From contig CAUYUJ010018542.1 in assembly GCA_963575745.1 (NCBI GenBank), positions 10,001 through 74,000 of the forward strand: a DNA stretch of 64,000 nucleotides, given 5' to 3'. Origin of the DNA: Prorocentrum cordatum. Lineage: Eukaryota > Sar > Dinophyceae > Prorocentrales > Prorocentraceae. Position 1 is the stretch's first letter, and the number at the start of each line of letters is the position of its first letter. Positions 12,933 to 24,534 of the stretch are shown here, in pieces. The notes beneath the pieces were generated by a model that did not search any database, was not told the origin of the DNA, and saw nothing but the letters and a program-made list of their open reading frames with translations. The translations under genes and the position numbers were made by a program.

Positions 12933-14536
12933 AAACATGATGGACCCACGAACCCGGAAAGGGATATAGACATGTGGAGCATGGACACGTTTTCATGATA
13001 CCCAACTGGGCAACACCTCACGAAACATCCCACGAGACACCTCACGAAACAGCCCACGAGACACCTCACGAAACATTCCACGAGACACCTCACGAAACAT
13101 TTCACGAGACACCCCGCGAAACATTCCACGAGACACCCCACGAAACATTCCACGACGACAGGCAACCACTCAACCAAGGCGGTGTGGTCGTGCTGGGGAG
13201 TGGTCGTGCTGGGGTGTGGTCGTGCTGGGGGGTGGTCGTGCTGGGGGGTGGTCGTGCTGGGGGGGTGGTCGTGCTGGGGGGTGGTCGTGCTGGGGCGTGG
13301 TCGTGCTGGGGCGTGGTCGTGCTGGGGCGTGGTCGTGCTGGGGCGTGGTCGTGCTGGGGCGTGGTCGTGCTGGGGTGTGGTCGTGCTGTGGTAAGGTCGT
13401 GCTGGGGTGCGGTCGTGCTGGGGTGTGGTCTTGCTGGGGTGGGGTCGTGCTGGGGTGTGATCGTGCTGGGGTGGGGTCGTGCTGGGGTGTGGTCGTGCTG
13501 GGGTGTGGTCGTGCTAGGGTGGGGTCGTGCTGGGGTGGGGTCGTGCTGGGGAGTGGTCGTGCTGGGGTGTGGTCGTGCTGGGGTGTGGTCATGCTGGGGC
13601 GTGGTCGTGCTGGGGTGGGGTCGTGCTGGGGTGGGGTCGTGCTGGGGTGGGTTCGTGCTGGGGTGCTCCGCACCCTGTGATTTATCGATCGGGTCGTGCT
13701 GGGGTGTGGTCGTGCTGGGGTGTGGTCGTGCTGGGGTGTGGTCGTGCTGGGGTGTGGTCGTGCTGGGGAGTGGTCGTGCTGGGGGGTGGTCGTGCTGGGG
13801 GGTGGTCGTGCTCGGGGGTGGTCGTGCTGGGGGGGTGGTCGTGCTGGGGGGTGGTCGTGCTGGGGCGTGGTCGTGCTGGGGCGTGGTCGTGCTGGGGCGT
13901 GGTCGTGCTGGGGTGTGGTCGTGCTGTGGTGAGGTCGTGCTGGGGTGTGGTCGTGCTGGGGTGTGGTCTTGCTGGGGTAGGGTCGTGCTGGGGTCGGGTC
14001 GTGCTGGGGTGTGGTCGTGCTGGGGTATGGTCGTGCTGGGGTGGGGTCGTGCTGGGGTGGGGTCGTGCTGGGGTCTGGTCGTGCTGGGGTGTGGTCGTGC
14101 TGGGGTATGGTCGTGCTAGGGTGGGGTCGTGCATTTCGCTCGAGACATCCTGCCAAAATTCCAGGAAATCGTACAAAAACAAACGAATTAGTCGAGACAT
14201 CATCGAAATTCCTTCGCGCGGGGCGCTTTTCCGCGTCGCGGTCGGCTCTGCAAAACAAGCGTTTCGCTCGAGACATCCTCGGCAAACTCTGCGGAGCAAG
14301 CGTTTCGCTCGAGACATCCTCAACGCACGAAAAAGTGGCCCGCACCCTGTGATTTATCGATCGGGATTTCAAAAACAAGCGTTTCGCTCGAGACATCCTC
14401 AAATTTTAATTCGCCGGCCTCCTTCGACCTCGTTATTTATCAGGGAAAAAATTCGCCGGCCTCCCTCAAGTTGGCACCGGGGGACAGGTTTACCTACTAA
14501 AAGAGAACCCTGGGCCTATGCCCTTTCCGGGAAAAA
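12933..14536 (+). mobile_element. Composite repeat element with short inverted ends, copy C
   Basis: It has the same ends as copy B: AAACATGATGGACCCACG at 12933, CCCGGAAAGGG at 12953-12963 and CCCTTTCCGGG at 14521-14531. The GTCGTGCTGGGGTGTG array is about four times longer (about 13180-14130). It is split by a CCTGTGATTTATCGATCGGG phrase at about 13674 that recurs at about 14346, suggesting internal duplication. TTTCGCTCGAGACATCCTC motifs lie at about 14262, 14304 and 14380. Paired TTCGCCGGCC blocks precede the right end. Long opposite-strand ORFs here follow the array and are not genes. Confidence 0.75.
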
Positions 14537-16379
14537 TCAGCACCTGCCCCGCCGTATGGCCACCATGTACTTATATATCTGGTAAGGCCAACAGATGATC
14601 TCAACGCAGGGACCGATCTGGGCCCCCCTGTGTACGAGGCGCTATCCCGAGGCAGAACCCTCGCCTTGCACGCCATGGGGTCGCCGATGCCCGGGCATCC
14701 CGCCCGCGAGCGGCCGCCCTGCATCGAGTCGCCGCGCTCGCGGGCAGCGTGTATCCATTGGAACGGGCTGGGAAACCAAAGCCCCAGAATATTCAAACCG
14801 CACAATCGCCGCGCGCGGCCGCGCGGTCGCACAGATCAAACCGAGCCGCGCGCTCTCGGCGCCTACGGGCAACCGACAAGCACGAGCAACCTTCGGCAAT
14901 CGCCCGCGCCAGCGGAAAACTGCTCCGTTTGGCTTCGCGCGTTTACTCGAGCGCAAACAAAATATTGGTGACCTTCAGATTCGTTGTTTGGCGCACCCCG
15001 TACAGAAATTAAAAACAAGCGCGTCGAACGCGCTGAGAGCAAAGCGAATATTGCTTTCTGGACAGTATTTCCCTCGGCGGCATTCGCCGCATTGCCGTCG
15101 ACCTCTCGGGGCGCCGCACCGCGCGCGCCTAGCGCGCGCGCCGACAAGGATGATTAGCACCTCTTCTGGTTGATGGCCCTTCGGAAACGCACTCGATGCC
15201 GTTTTGGCCATGCAGGCGAAATCCGGCCGACGCCGCTCGAGCCACGACGATGGCGCGAGGGGGAGGAGACGGCAGGGAGGAGGAGAGCGAGGGCGAAGAG
15301 GGCGAATGCAAGGGAAAAAACAAGTGCAAACGCGGAGTAGTAACATGCGAGACGTGGACGACAACGCGGGCGAGGACGAAGGGAAGGATGACGCGGGGAT
15401 GACCAGGAGAAGGAAAAAAACAAGCAAGATGGGCACGGCGACTTTGCATTGGCAAGGCGCAGCCGCCGTCAAAGATTGCGACGGCGAGGCAATGCTGACA
15501 GCTAAGCGGAGGAGAAGACGACAGCGGGATAGCGGGAGGATGGAATGCAACATTGCACTGCGGCTTGGGGGGCGTTTCATGACAAGATGGGCGTGGCAAG
15601 CGAATGTCCCGCGAGATGTGCGCACCGTGTTTTGCTCGTGGGCGGGTGGACCGAACGCCCTTCAGATCTCTTATGTTGCTTTCGCTGGGCATGCCCATGT
15701 GTCGAAGCCGAAGGGCGGGCCTGCTCGGCGCGATTGGGCACTCGAGCGAGCTTGGCGCCGACGCGCCTCAGCCCCGCGAAAATGGCCGCGTCAGCGCTCA
15801 GCTCGTTCGATGGCCCCGCCGCGACGGGCAGGCCCACCTTTCGGCTGCAGACGCGAAGCTCCGAGGCTGCAAGACGCGCCCTCGCCGCCACTGGCGAGCG
15901 ATGCAATATTGGCTTCACCGTGCGAGTGGCGAGGGGGCAGAAAAAGAGGAATCATTCCTGATGCGAAGGGCGATGGAGAATGGAAATACAAAGAGAGAGG
16001 CAAGATGAGATGAAATATGGGAGGACGCTCGAAGGGAACGGGGGGGAAAAGAGCACCGACGACGGGTGCGAAGATGAAGAAGGAAGAACGACCGCGTCGG
16101 CGCAGGATCCCATCTCGGACCATGCGCCGAAACTCTCGACGCCACGAACGCCAAAGCACGTGAAGTCCCACGAGCCCTCCAGACGCAGGCGGCTGAGATC
16201 GGATAGTCTCTCATGCTCCCCCATTCCCCTTCGGGGAAGGCTGTTGCTCATCCCCATGTACTTTCTCCTAAGCAGGCCAGGGCTGGGGGCTTTGCGGGGC
16301 GATGGAACGCCCGATGCAGCCTAAGGCGGCCTCGAGGTGACCTCGGAGAGCCCTGGATGACCTTCAGGACGTATCAAAA
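14537..16379. other. No gene recognised
   Basis: About 1.8 kb of GC-rich, largely non-tandem sequence. Several overlapping ORFs exist on both strands, but their composition (Arg, Ala, Pro, Ser) is what GC-rich random sequence gives, and none resembles a known family. This is either old intergenic DNA or decayed repeat. Confidence 0.55.
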
Positions 16380-17110
16380 TAACCCTCGCTGGCCCTAATG
16401 GCTGTGAATATGCTCCATGCGACCCCGCATGAGATCCAGGATGGCTGGAAGTGGCCGCGAAACTTCTCAAAGCACGGCCCCAAGATACGCACGCCTGTCA
16501 AACCCATCAAAAACAACCAAATGTGCAAACTGATCGCCCTGTCGTTGCTGATTGCCTCCCGAGGCTCAAAACGGTTCCAAAATGGCCCAAGCGAGCCCCT
16601 GGAATGCCCCGGAAAGATCCCCCCGCGGCGGCAACGGCGTCGAAGAACGCCCCATGAGCGCCGCAAGGGCGCCCCGCAATGCGGTTCGGAAGAACTGTGA
16701 AACGGCAGTGCGAATGTATAACCAACCATCGTTTGATCGACTTCCTCTTAGATGGCCCCAGGACAGCCAAACTGCTCCCAAGAGAGCCCTCATCGACTCC
16801 CAGACGCACCCCAAGACGCCCCCGAGAAACCGGCGAACGGCGCCAAGAGGTTCATCCGATGCACCGAAGGCGCCCCAACTGACCCCCAAGGCCGCCATGA
16901 CGACCCCACGGCGGTTCAATGTGCCTCCAAGAAACGTCCGAGGGACATTTGCTGAGATCCCGAGGGGCACGTGCGCCTCTGGCCATTTTGTCCGCCCTTG
17001 GCCTGCCCCGTTTCCTCCTCCACCTTCTCCGCCAAGTTATCATCCTCTCTCCTCCTTCTCTCTTCCATATGTTTCTCCTCCTCCTGGTCTTCCTTCTCCC
17101 CGTCGTATCG
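16380..17110 (+). repeat. Mosaic repeat family 4, diverged copy
   Basis: Loose CCCAAGAGAGCCC / CCCCAAGACGCCC units (about 16570-16930) are followed by a CTCC-rich tail (about 17005-17105). This is the order of the family 4 copies at 6170 and 53005, but much more diverged. Confidence 0.5.
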
Positions 17111-17323
17111 TCTTCCAGCACATCCTGCTCCAGACCCGCATCCATGCCCGTTTTTGAATAGCGCAGCTTCCCCAACCGTGCGCCTCTGAACACCCACCAG
17201 TTCTTGCGATCAGCGCAAACCGCATGGGCATCGTTGCTGGGCGGGCTGGTGGAGACACGCGTAGCGTCACATAAATACAGAGTTCTGATCACTTGTAATC
17301 GTATAATCACGTGTGCAGGCGGT

Positions 17324-18236
17324 CTACAAATTGTCTGCGTCGGCCGCGTCATCCGAGAACAGCCCGACTATCGGGCAGTCCTCCAGGCACGCCTTTGCGG
17401 CCCATTCCAAATGCTGCTTGCATAACTCTCGCAGCACCAGAATGCAAGCCTGGCGGCTGCCCCCATGAAGCTGCCAACTGCGCGAAATCATGGCGTAAGG
17501 GGGGAAATGGCCGTGCCATGAATGCCCTACGTTACCCCTCCGTATGTAGCCGCCTGGAGGGGTCAACAATTTGGCATCCCGCTGCTCAATCAGGCCGTCG
17601 GGCAGAGGGCGAGGCGGAGGCGGAGGCGGCGGAGGCCCAGCCTTCGCTTTGGCCTTCGCGTTGGCCTTCGCCTTGGCCTTGGCGGCCGCTGCCTGGTGGA
17701 CAACCCGCTTTGCCCGTCAGGACTTCTCGAATTCGCGACACTTCGAAACCGAGTAGCTGAATTTGCTTTGCTCCTGTTTGAACTCTTGCCTGTCAGTTTC
17801 GTCGAGGCACGCGAAGGCCTCGTCGAGTTGGAGAAACTCATCGACGCTGGAATTGGCAGCACCTTTCAGGCCCAATCTTTTACCGAGCACCTCCAAGGCA
17901 GCGGGCTCGTCACATTGCACTTCCTTCATGACCATCAGTAACAGAATATCCTCAAATATGTCGGAAACGTCACATTACGCTCGATATCTGGAAACATGTC
18001 GCTCACAGGTGCCAGCAATCGGTGCGTGGGACGTTCCTCCAGGAGTCACGCGTATATGTTCCTGTCCAGGTCTGCGGACCGATAACGCTTATGGTGCGGA
18101 TCCTTGCGCGAAGAACACCTGTGGTAAAACATTGATTGATCGCCTGGCGTTCCCCTTGGAAACGGGCGGGTCTCTCCTCAAGCGCACTGACGACGCATTT
18201 GCCTTTTCGGCCGAGAGGCAAACTGCGGCCACCTGA
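17324..18236 (-). pseudogene. Broken minus-strand coding region, unknown protein (3' part)
   Basis: From 18221 down to about 18003 one frame reads protein-like sequence (for example ERPARFQGERQAINQCFTTG). It then shifts frame near 17960-18000 into a second stretch (MVMKEVQCDEPAALEVLGKR ... REFEKS), meets an in-frame TGA (about 17717), and carries on in the same frame through an Ala/Lys-rich then Pro-rich linker to a C-terminal block (17569-17324) containing GHFPPYAMISRSWQLHGG and CLEDCPIVGLFSDDA. Continuity across the stop, plus non-repetitive composition, argues for a real but decayed gene. The C-terminal block has the feel of a multi-copy dinoflagellate protein, but I cannot name a function. 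It may be the end of the same transcript as 18419-19418 or a separate retrocopy. Confidence 0.55.
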
Positions 18237-18418
18237 TCGAACCCTCGGGCTCTACGCCAATCTCATCACCTGCATGAGGCTTAGCTCTGCACGCGCCGCG
18301 CTCGCCGCCAGGACGAGCCCGGACCAAACTGCGCGAGCACGAGCTGTCCCACTGCGCGGGCGGGCAACGCGCGAGCGCGCCCGTGGTGCCACAGGGCGGT
18401 CAGGCCGCGAACGGCACA

Positions 18419-19418
18419 TCACTCATCACACCCCTGCTCCATCTTTTGCCGTTTCTCCTTCGCCGACTGTCTGGCCATCTTCGAGGCCTTTCTCTTGATC
18501 TGAACCTTCTCGGCTGACGGAGGCAACTTGTCATCCGCGCAGGCCTCGCCAGCCCTGGCCTTGTCGATCTCCTCGTCGATCTCGCGGGAGTGGTTCTCAG
18601 TGCGCTGCTTCAGGCCGTCGCCCTCGGGGTCCACCATGTACTTGTGCGGCCCCTTGCCGAGAGGGAAAAACTTGAAGATCGGCGCGCCTGTCCTATCCCC
18701 TGGGCGGCAAACCTGGGCCTCCGCGCCGACCAAGGGCGACGCGATTCGGAACTCCTTCGACCACTTGTAGCCCTTCGCGATATCGACAACGTCACCGCTG
18801 CTGCGATGCGTAACCTTCTCAGACAGCTCGTCGTCGTTCCAAGTGATCACGTGCGCGGCCAACTTCTTCACGTCGACCTTGCCAGTGTGTAAGTCAACAG
18901 CCGCCGAAGCAGCTCCCTCGAAAACGCGAGCTGCTACCTTTTTGACAAGCATGCTGGGGTCCAGCTTCGCGTTGTCGGACAGACCAAGCAAACAAACAGC
19001 ATATGGGCTTGATGGCCTTCTCTTTCTCGGTCGTGTCCTTCATCTTTGCAACTAAGGTCGGAGGGAACGAGTCACTGCCGTACTTGGTCAGCCACCAGGC
19101 CCACCACTCGACGGGAATCCTCCGCACCCTCTTGCACTGAGAGCTCCAAGAGCTTTCCCCCGCGCTGGCTTCCTCCAACTTTATATGTTCCTCGATTTTC
19201 CCCCGCAGCTCCAGGGGGGCCGTGGGGTTCTTGAGCATGTAGTCGATTGTGCGAACCGCTGCGTTGCGATTCGACACCGCTTCGCCCAGGGACAATCCAG
19301 GGCGCTTTTTTGCTGCAGGGAACTTCGTGGCGAAAGATTATGGTGCTTGCGAATCGCTGGACAGGATCGCTTCGGTTTTGGAGCCCTGGGAGCACGCGGA
19401 CGCAACAGAACCAGGCAT
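18419..19418 (-). pseudogene. Broken minus-strand coding region, unknown protein (5' part)
   Basis: An ATG at 19418 opens MPGSVASACSQGSK. An in-frame TAA follows at 19340-19338, but the same frame continues with AAKKRPGLSLGEAV ... TAPLELRGKIEEHIKLEEAS ... PVEWWAWWLTKYGSDSFPP to about 18990. A frameshift there leads into LGLSDNAKLDPSMLVKKVAA ... EFRIASPLVGAEAQVC ... and a Lys-rich tail ending at a TGA at 18421-18419. There is one stop and one frameshift over about 330 codons. No domain is recognised; the sequence is mostly charged and helical. About 50 bases upstream of the ATG lies a weak spliced-leader relic, which favours a processed retrocopy. Confidence 0.6.
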
Positions 19419-19467
19419 CGCTGCAATGAGGAATTGCGCAGTGATGGGATCTAGCAGCCTGGATGTG

Positions 19468-19488
19468 TTTGAGCCTAGATGGTATTTC
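19468..19488 (-). other. Degenerate spliced-leader (DinoSL) relic
   Basis: On the minus strand the phrase TACCATCTAGGCTCAA aligns to the 3' three-quarters of the DinoSL (TAGCCATTTTGGCTCAA) with one missing base and two changes. Its value comes from position and strand: it points toward the ATG of the broken gene 50 bases downstream. Alone it could be chance. Confidence 0.5.
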
Positions 19489-19689
19489 TTGTTGTGTTGT
19501 TTCGGTGTGTTTTTCTCGCTCCGTTGTGTTCTATATCTAGCCTCTTGCAAGTTCAAAAGCAGGATGCTTCGCCGACGAAACGGCCTATGTCCTGCAATCG
19601 CCCCGCGAATCGTTAATTACCCTGACGAACGACCAACCCGCATGCAACTGCGAGTAACCCAGTATGGGCGCCGCTTTCGGTGAAGTTCC

Positions 19690-21062
19690 CCATGGCGGTG
19701 CGAAGCGCATGGCGGCCGTGCCGAAATGCGTGGAAGTGGCGCATGCGGACGGCGCTACTGGGGCCGCATGTCGACCTCATTGTGGGGCCAAGACGCTTTT
19801 GAAGGGCGTGCCGAAATGACTGGCGGGGACGCACGTGAAAAGTGTCACGGGCGGCTCCGGTGGAATTCGCCTTCGGGCCGCGAAGCGTGCGAGGGGAGTT
19901 CGGAAATGGGTGGCGGGGGCGTGCGCTGGCGGCGTCACTAGGCATGCGGTGAGCTCCTCCTGGGGGCGCGAAGCGCGCGCGGGGCGTGCCGAAATTGTTG
20001 GCGGCGACGCATGCGGGCGGCGCCCTTGGGGCATTCGGTGTAACTCCATTCAGGGCCGCGGAAAGTGTGAGGGGCGTGCCGAAGTGGAGGGCGTGGACGC
20101 ACGCTGGCGGCGACTTTGGGGCCTTCGGCGGAGCTCCCTGCTGGACCGCAAAATGCTTGAAGGGCGTGCCGACATGGCTGGCGGGGATGCACGCAGGCGG
20201 CACCGCTGGGTTTCTCGGCAGGACCCCTTATGTGGGGCCACGAAACGTGCTAGGACCGAGCCGACATGATTGGCGGCGGCGCATGCTGGCGGCGCCGTTG
20301 AAACCCCGGTGGAACTCATCTTGGCGCCACGAAGCGTGCGAGGGGCAGGCCGACATGGGCGGCGGTGGAGCATGCGGGCGGTGCCATTGGGGCTTCTGGT
20401 GGAACTCCTTACGGAGGCCCGCCGATATGGGTGGCGGGGAAGCATGCGGGCGGCGCCACTGAGACCACAAGAGGGGCCCCCTGTGAGTCTACGAGCCGTG
20501 TAAAGTGCATGCCGACATCATGGCGAGGATGCATGCAACGGGCGCCCTTGGGGCCTTCGGTGAGGCCCCTCATGAAGCCACGAAGCGCGCGGGGCTGGCG
20601 CCGAAACTGTTGGCGGGGAAGCATGCGGGCGGTGCCACTGGGCTTTCGGTGGGCCTTCTGGTGGGGCCACGAATCGCGTCAAGGGCGCGACGAAATTTGT
20701 AACGAGGACGCATGCGAGCGGCGCCCTTGGGGCCTTCGCTGAAGTCCCCTGCAAATCCCGCGAAACTTTCGAGAGGTACTGAAATGGATAATGAAGACGC
20801 GTGCGGGCAGCGCCACTGGGGCCTTCGATGGAAATTCATATGGGGCCTCGAAACGTGCGAGCGGCGCGCTGGCATGGGTGGCGGGGGCGCATGCGGACGT
20901 CGCCACTTAGGTTTTCGGTGGGGCTCCCTGTAGGACTACGAAACGTGTGAGGGCATGCAGAAATAAGTGGCGAAGGCGCACGCAGGCGTCGCCAATGGGG
21001 TTTTCGGCGGGACGCCTCATGGGGCCACGAAGCGCCTGAGGGGTGCGCGGGGATCAGCAGCT
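19690..21062 (+). repeat. 89-bp tandem array, about 15 copies
   Basis: Unit landmarks are GGGGCCACGAAGCGTGCGAG, then GGGCGTGCCGAAATG, GGCGGGGACGCATGCGGGCG and CCTTCGGTGGAACTCC. The GCCACGAA landmark recurs about every 85-91 bases. Copies are 70-85 percent alike by eye, so the array is old. Related arrays lie at 23865-24400, and a single unit lies at about 22665-22740. Confidence 0.9.
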
Positions 21063-21984
21063 GGGGCGCTGACGGCGCCGATGGCAAGGAAAGGGGGGTG
21101 GGGGGGGCAGCGGGGGTGGGGGGCGCAAGGCGCTGGGTCTTTGAAAGAGCGGCCCGACGTCACAGGATGGCTGGGAACGCTAATGTTGCGATCCCAAACG
21201 AGTGCGTCATGACATCATGTGCCGTCGGCGAGCGGAGGCCCCCCCCTCCGCGCTCGCGCAAACCGCGCGCGAACGAAAGCCGACGGGGGATCGCCGAACG
21301 CTTGTGTCTACTGTCTCCGTCCACATATCTCCCCTCATTCGCCCTCCCTCTGCCGCTGTGATGCCTTCGTTTGACCGCGCCCCTCGTGGACGAGCGCAAG
21401 GCTCGTGCTGCGCCACTGGCGCGCCATTGATGGCCCGACAAAACTATCCTTGACAGAACGTTCAACAACCATGTCGGCGCAAACGGTTCCAGGCCCAAGC
21501 CCAGGGGACCCTCATGAATCTTATCTTGGCGAGCCACGGCGTCGCTAATATGCCGCCGCGCGCCCCGCTGGATGACGCCGAAGATCCACGGGCGCGCGGC
21601 GAGCACTGCGCGGGCGCGAGCAGCCCCTGTACAAGAACGCCGCTCGCGGCGCAAACGCCCGCGCCGACGGGCAATGGGCCGGGCGGAAACGCCCCAGTCG
21701 CAGCTCGATCAGGAAGGCAACGACCTTGCCTGCAAAACTGCCGCGGGGCACGGGCGCGGCGGGGCATTGCAACACTTAGACAAGCACTCGCCCCTGGAAA
21801 CAAACAGTTTGCGCCGTTGCCTGGGCTGGCTCTGATGGCCGCGAATTCATAACGAGGGTCCAAAAAGAGGAGGTCTTCTCAGAAATCTGGCGCGCGGGAT
21901 ATGGGGAATATCCGGGACCTTATATTGCGGGGTGGGTGTCGTAATTTTGCCCCCGAGAACAACCTCCGGGGGCTTGGAATTAGT
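21063..21984. other. No gene recognised
   Basis: GC-rich non-tandem sequence between the 89-bp array and the G-rich array. No protein family, RNA gene or clear repeat seen. Confidence 0.55.
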
Positions 21985-22600
21985 CGGCCGGGATAAGCAG
22001 AAACGGGCGGGCACGGGGGGAAGCGGGGCGCGGGGCGCCGCGGTCGAGCAGGGAAAAAAGCATGGTCGGTCGGTCAGAATAACCAGAAGGGGAGCACAAG
22101 GGGCGTTGGGGGGGGCACGGGGGGCCCCGGTCCAGCAGCGGGGGGCGGGGCATGGTCGGTAGGTCGGAATAAACGCAGAGGGTGGCACAGGAGGAGGGGT
22201 GGAATCACGGGGGGCCACGGTCGGGCAGGGGAAAGGGGCACGGTCGGTCGGTCGGAATTGGCAAAAGGGGGGGGCACGAAGGAAAGAGGGTAGGGGGCGC
22301 GGGGAACCGCGGTCGGGCAGGGGGGGGGGGGGCGCGGTCGGTCGGTCGGCATAAGCAGAAGGGGGCCGCGGGTGGAGGGGGGGGCGGGGAACCGCGGACG
22401 GGCAGAAGGGGGGGGAGGAGGGCGCAGTCAGTCGGTCGGAACGAGCAGAAGGGGGCCACAGGGGGAAGGGGGAGGGGGGCGCGGGGGGTCACGGTCGGGC
22501 AGGGGGGGGGGGGGGCACAATCGGTCGGTCGGATTGTCGGGCGGGGGGAGAGGGGGCGGGGCGGGGGGGGGCGCGGTCGGCCGGTCGGAAGAATTAGCCT
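21985..22600 (+). repeat. G-rich CGGTCGGTCGG tandem array
   Basis: Seven or more units of about 55-100 bases. Each unit holds GGTCGGTCGGTCGGAAT, AGCAGAAGGGG and GGGGGCCACGGTCGGGCAGG. Units differ mainly in lengths of G runs (up to 12 G). The same array recurs at 24535-24790 after the second 85-bp array. Confidence 0.9.
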
Positions 22601-23501
22601 GGCGAAAGACACCACCCTATGCATTTGTGAGTATCGCAATTGTGAGTCGCATTTTCGGTGGCGTTCCGTATGGCGCCACGAACCGCACGAGGGGCGTGCC
22701 GAAATGTGTGGCGGGATACACGACGCGACAGGGGGCGATTGGTCAGTGTACGAGAGGCTGAACGCGGGTGAGTCTGAGCGCGAGTGAGTCTGATTGTGAA
22801 TGAGTCTGCGCGCGGCTAAACTGTTTGCATGAATGCGAGCATGGCTACTCCTCATGTGAACGCGTATGAATGTGAAAGGTTTGAGCACGCCTGGCTCTGG
22901 GCACTCGTGGCGCTGACCGTGCCTGCCACAGGGGGCCCACCCGGAAACCCCGATGGCAACGCCCGCGCGCCGCGACGCCCATGTCGGCGCGCCCGCGGCG
23001 AGGGTCGCGCCCGCGTCCTTCCCTCGTCGCTCTCCCTCGTTGTTCTTGCGCTCCAAGGTCCAAGACTGCAAGCGCGCAGCGCGGAATCCCCGCGAAGCGC
23101 GCCGGTCTCAGCGACGCGCGCGGGTCGTCCGCTGCGCGGAGCAAAGAGAGCTAATTCGCTGGCTGATGGCGGGCAGAGACCCGGCTGCTGGGCGGAGCGA
23201 CGACGGGCGAGCGCGGCGCCGGGCAGAGCGCCGCAAAGATGTCCCGCGACGTGCGCTGGTCGCATCGGAAGGGTCGCAGCGACGCGCGCGGGTCGTCTGC
23301 GGCGCGGCGGGCAGGGACCTGGGCGTTGGGCAGAGCGACGAAGGGCGACCGAGGCGCCGGGCAGAGCGCCGCGCGGAGTGCCCGCGACGCGCGCTGGTCG
23401 CCCCGAGAGGGCCCCAGCGACGCGCGCGGGTCGTCCGCGGCGAGAGGCCGAACAGTTGGGCAGTCGAGAGAAGGCGCGGCTCGGGCGAGCCGCTCCTCAG
23501 A
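22601..23501. other. No gene recognised; GCGACGCGCGCGGGTCGTC repeats
   Basis: One isolated unit of the 89-bp family lies at about 22665-22740. From about 22960 the sequence is very GC-rich, and GCGACGCGCGCGGGTCGTC recurs at about 23110, 23279 and 23417 within looser 60-170-bp repeats. No gene recognised. Confidence 0.6.
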
Positions 23502-23786
23502 TCAAGCCTCGCGGATAAACTCAGTGAAGCCCAGCTCCCTGGCGAGGGTAGTCGCCTCCCTCTTGTGCCGTTTCGTGCGCGCCGCAAGATGCTCCAGCTG
23601 CTTCCGCAAGCGCTCCGGCGGCCCTGCCAGGAAGAACTCGATGCGCGGCGCCCGCGTGAGCAGGTCCTCGTGGCGGGTGGCGCGCGAGAGCAGCGCGTAG
23701 AGCTCCAGCCACCAGTCGCCGTCCTCCGTCTTGCCGTTCCCCGCCTCGTGGCGGCCGCAATCCAGGATCACGCCTGGGCGACGTCG
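23502..23786 (-). pseudogene. C-terminal fragment of a PIF1/RecD-type DNA helicase
   Basis: The last 94 codons of a minus-strand frame read as non-repetitive protein: RPGVILDCGRHEAGN, DWWLELYALLSRATRHEDLL, then RIEFFLAGPPERLRKQLEHL and RELGFTEFIREA before the stop. The segment LYALLSRAT matches helicase motif VI as found in UvrD-C2 / PIF1-like proteins (usual form YVALSRAT). The D-W-W and GPP-x-x-L context fits helicase C-termini I know from dinoflagellates. Motifs I-V are absent: just upstream the frame enters the 85-bp satellite, which supplies no helicase sequence. It is best read as a 5'-truncated copy of a superfamily 1 helicase gene. The family assignment rests on recognition by eye. 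Confidence 0.6.
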
Positions 23787-23864
23787 ACCGAGGGGGGCAG
23801 CGCGCCGGAAATCTGACGGCCCAAGGCGAGAATGCACAAGACTGAAAGAAGGTCTGGATCTCCC

Positions 23865-24400
23865 TGTGGGGCCACGAAACGTGTGAGGGGTGTGCCAAAG
23901 TGGGGCGGCGCCGCCGCGCGAACTGCGCCATTTCGACCTTCGGTGGAGCTCCCTATGGGGCCACGCAATGATGGGAGTGCTAAAATGGGGCGGCGCCGCC
24001 ATGCGCAGCTCGAAACTGGGGCCTGCGATGGAGCTCCCTAGTGGGGCCACGAAGCGTTTGAGGGGCGTGCCACAATGGGACGGCGCGCCGCCATGCGAAC
24101 TGCACCGCTGGGACATTAGGTGGAGCTCCATATGGGGCCACGAAAGGTGCGAGGGTTGTGCCAAAATGGGGCGGCGCCGCCATGCGCAATTCGCCACTGT
24201 GGCCATATATGGAGCTGCCTATGGGGCCACAAAACGTGTGAGGGGTGCGCCAACATGAAACGGCGCCGCCATGCGAACTGCACCACTGGGAACTCCCTAT
24301 GGGGCCACGAAACGCGTGAGGGGTGTGCCCAAATGGGGCGGCGCATTCATCCGAACCGCGCCAGCGCCAATGGGACCTTAACGTGTGAGGGGCGTGCCAA
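23865..24400 (+). repeat. 85-bp tandem array, second block
   Basis: Six or seven units with TGGGGCCACGAAACGTGTGA, GGGCGTGCCAAAATGGGGCG, GCGCCGCCATGCGAACTG and GGTGGAGCTCCCTA. The period is 77-91 bases (landmarks at about 23870, 23956, 24040, 24131, 24222 and 24299). Same family as 19690-21062, but copies here resemble one another more closely. Confidence 0.9.
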
Positions 24401-24534
24401 AGTGAGAGGATGACGAGAAGACAGAGGAGGGATGAGAGGAGGAGGAAAAGAGAAGAGGATATGAGAAGAGAAGAGGAGGGGAGGGACGCGGGGACCGTCT
24501 CTTCAAAATGAGGACCCAACAACACAGGATGGTT

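Noticed and set aside
12974-14402. 381- and 410-codon ORFs on opposite strands
   Set aside because: Both follow the GTCGTGCTGGGGTGTG array of composite copy C; low-complexity repeats only.
14595-16013. Several 190-270-codon ORFs
   Set aside because: Overlap one another on both strands with Arg/Ala/Pro bias; no family or SL signal.
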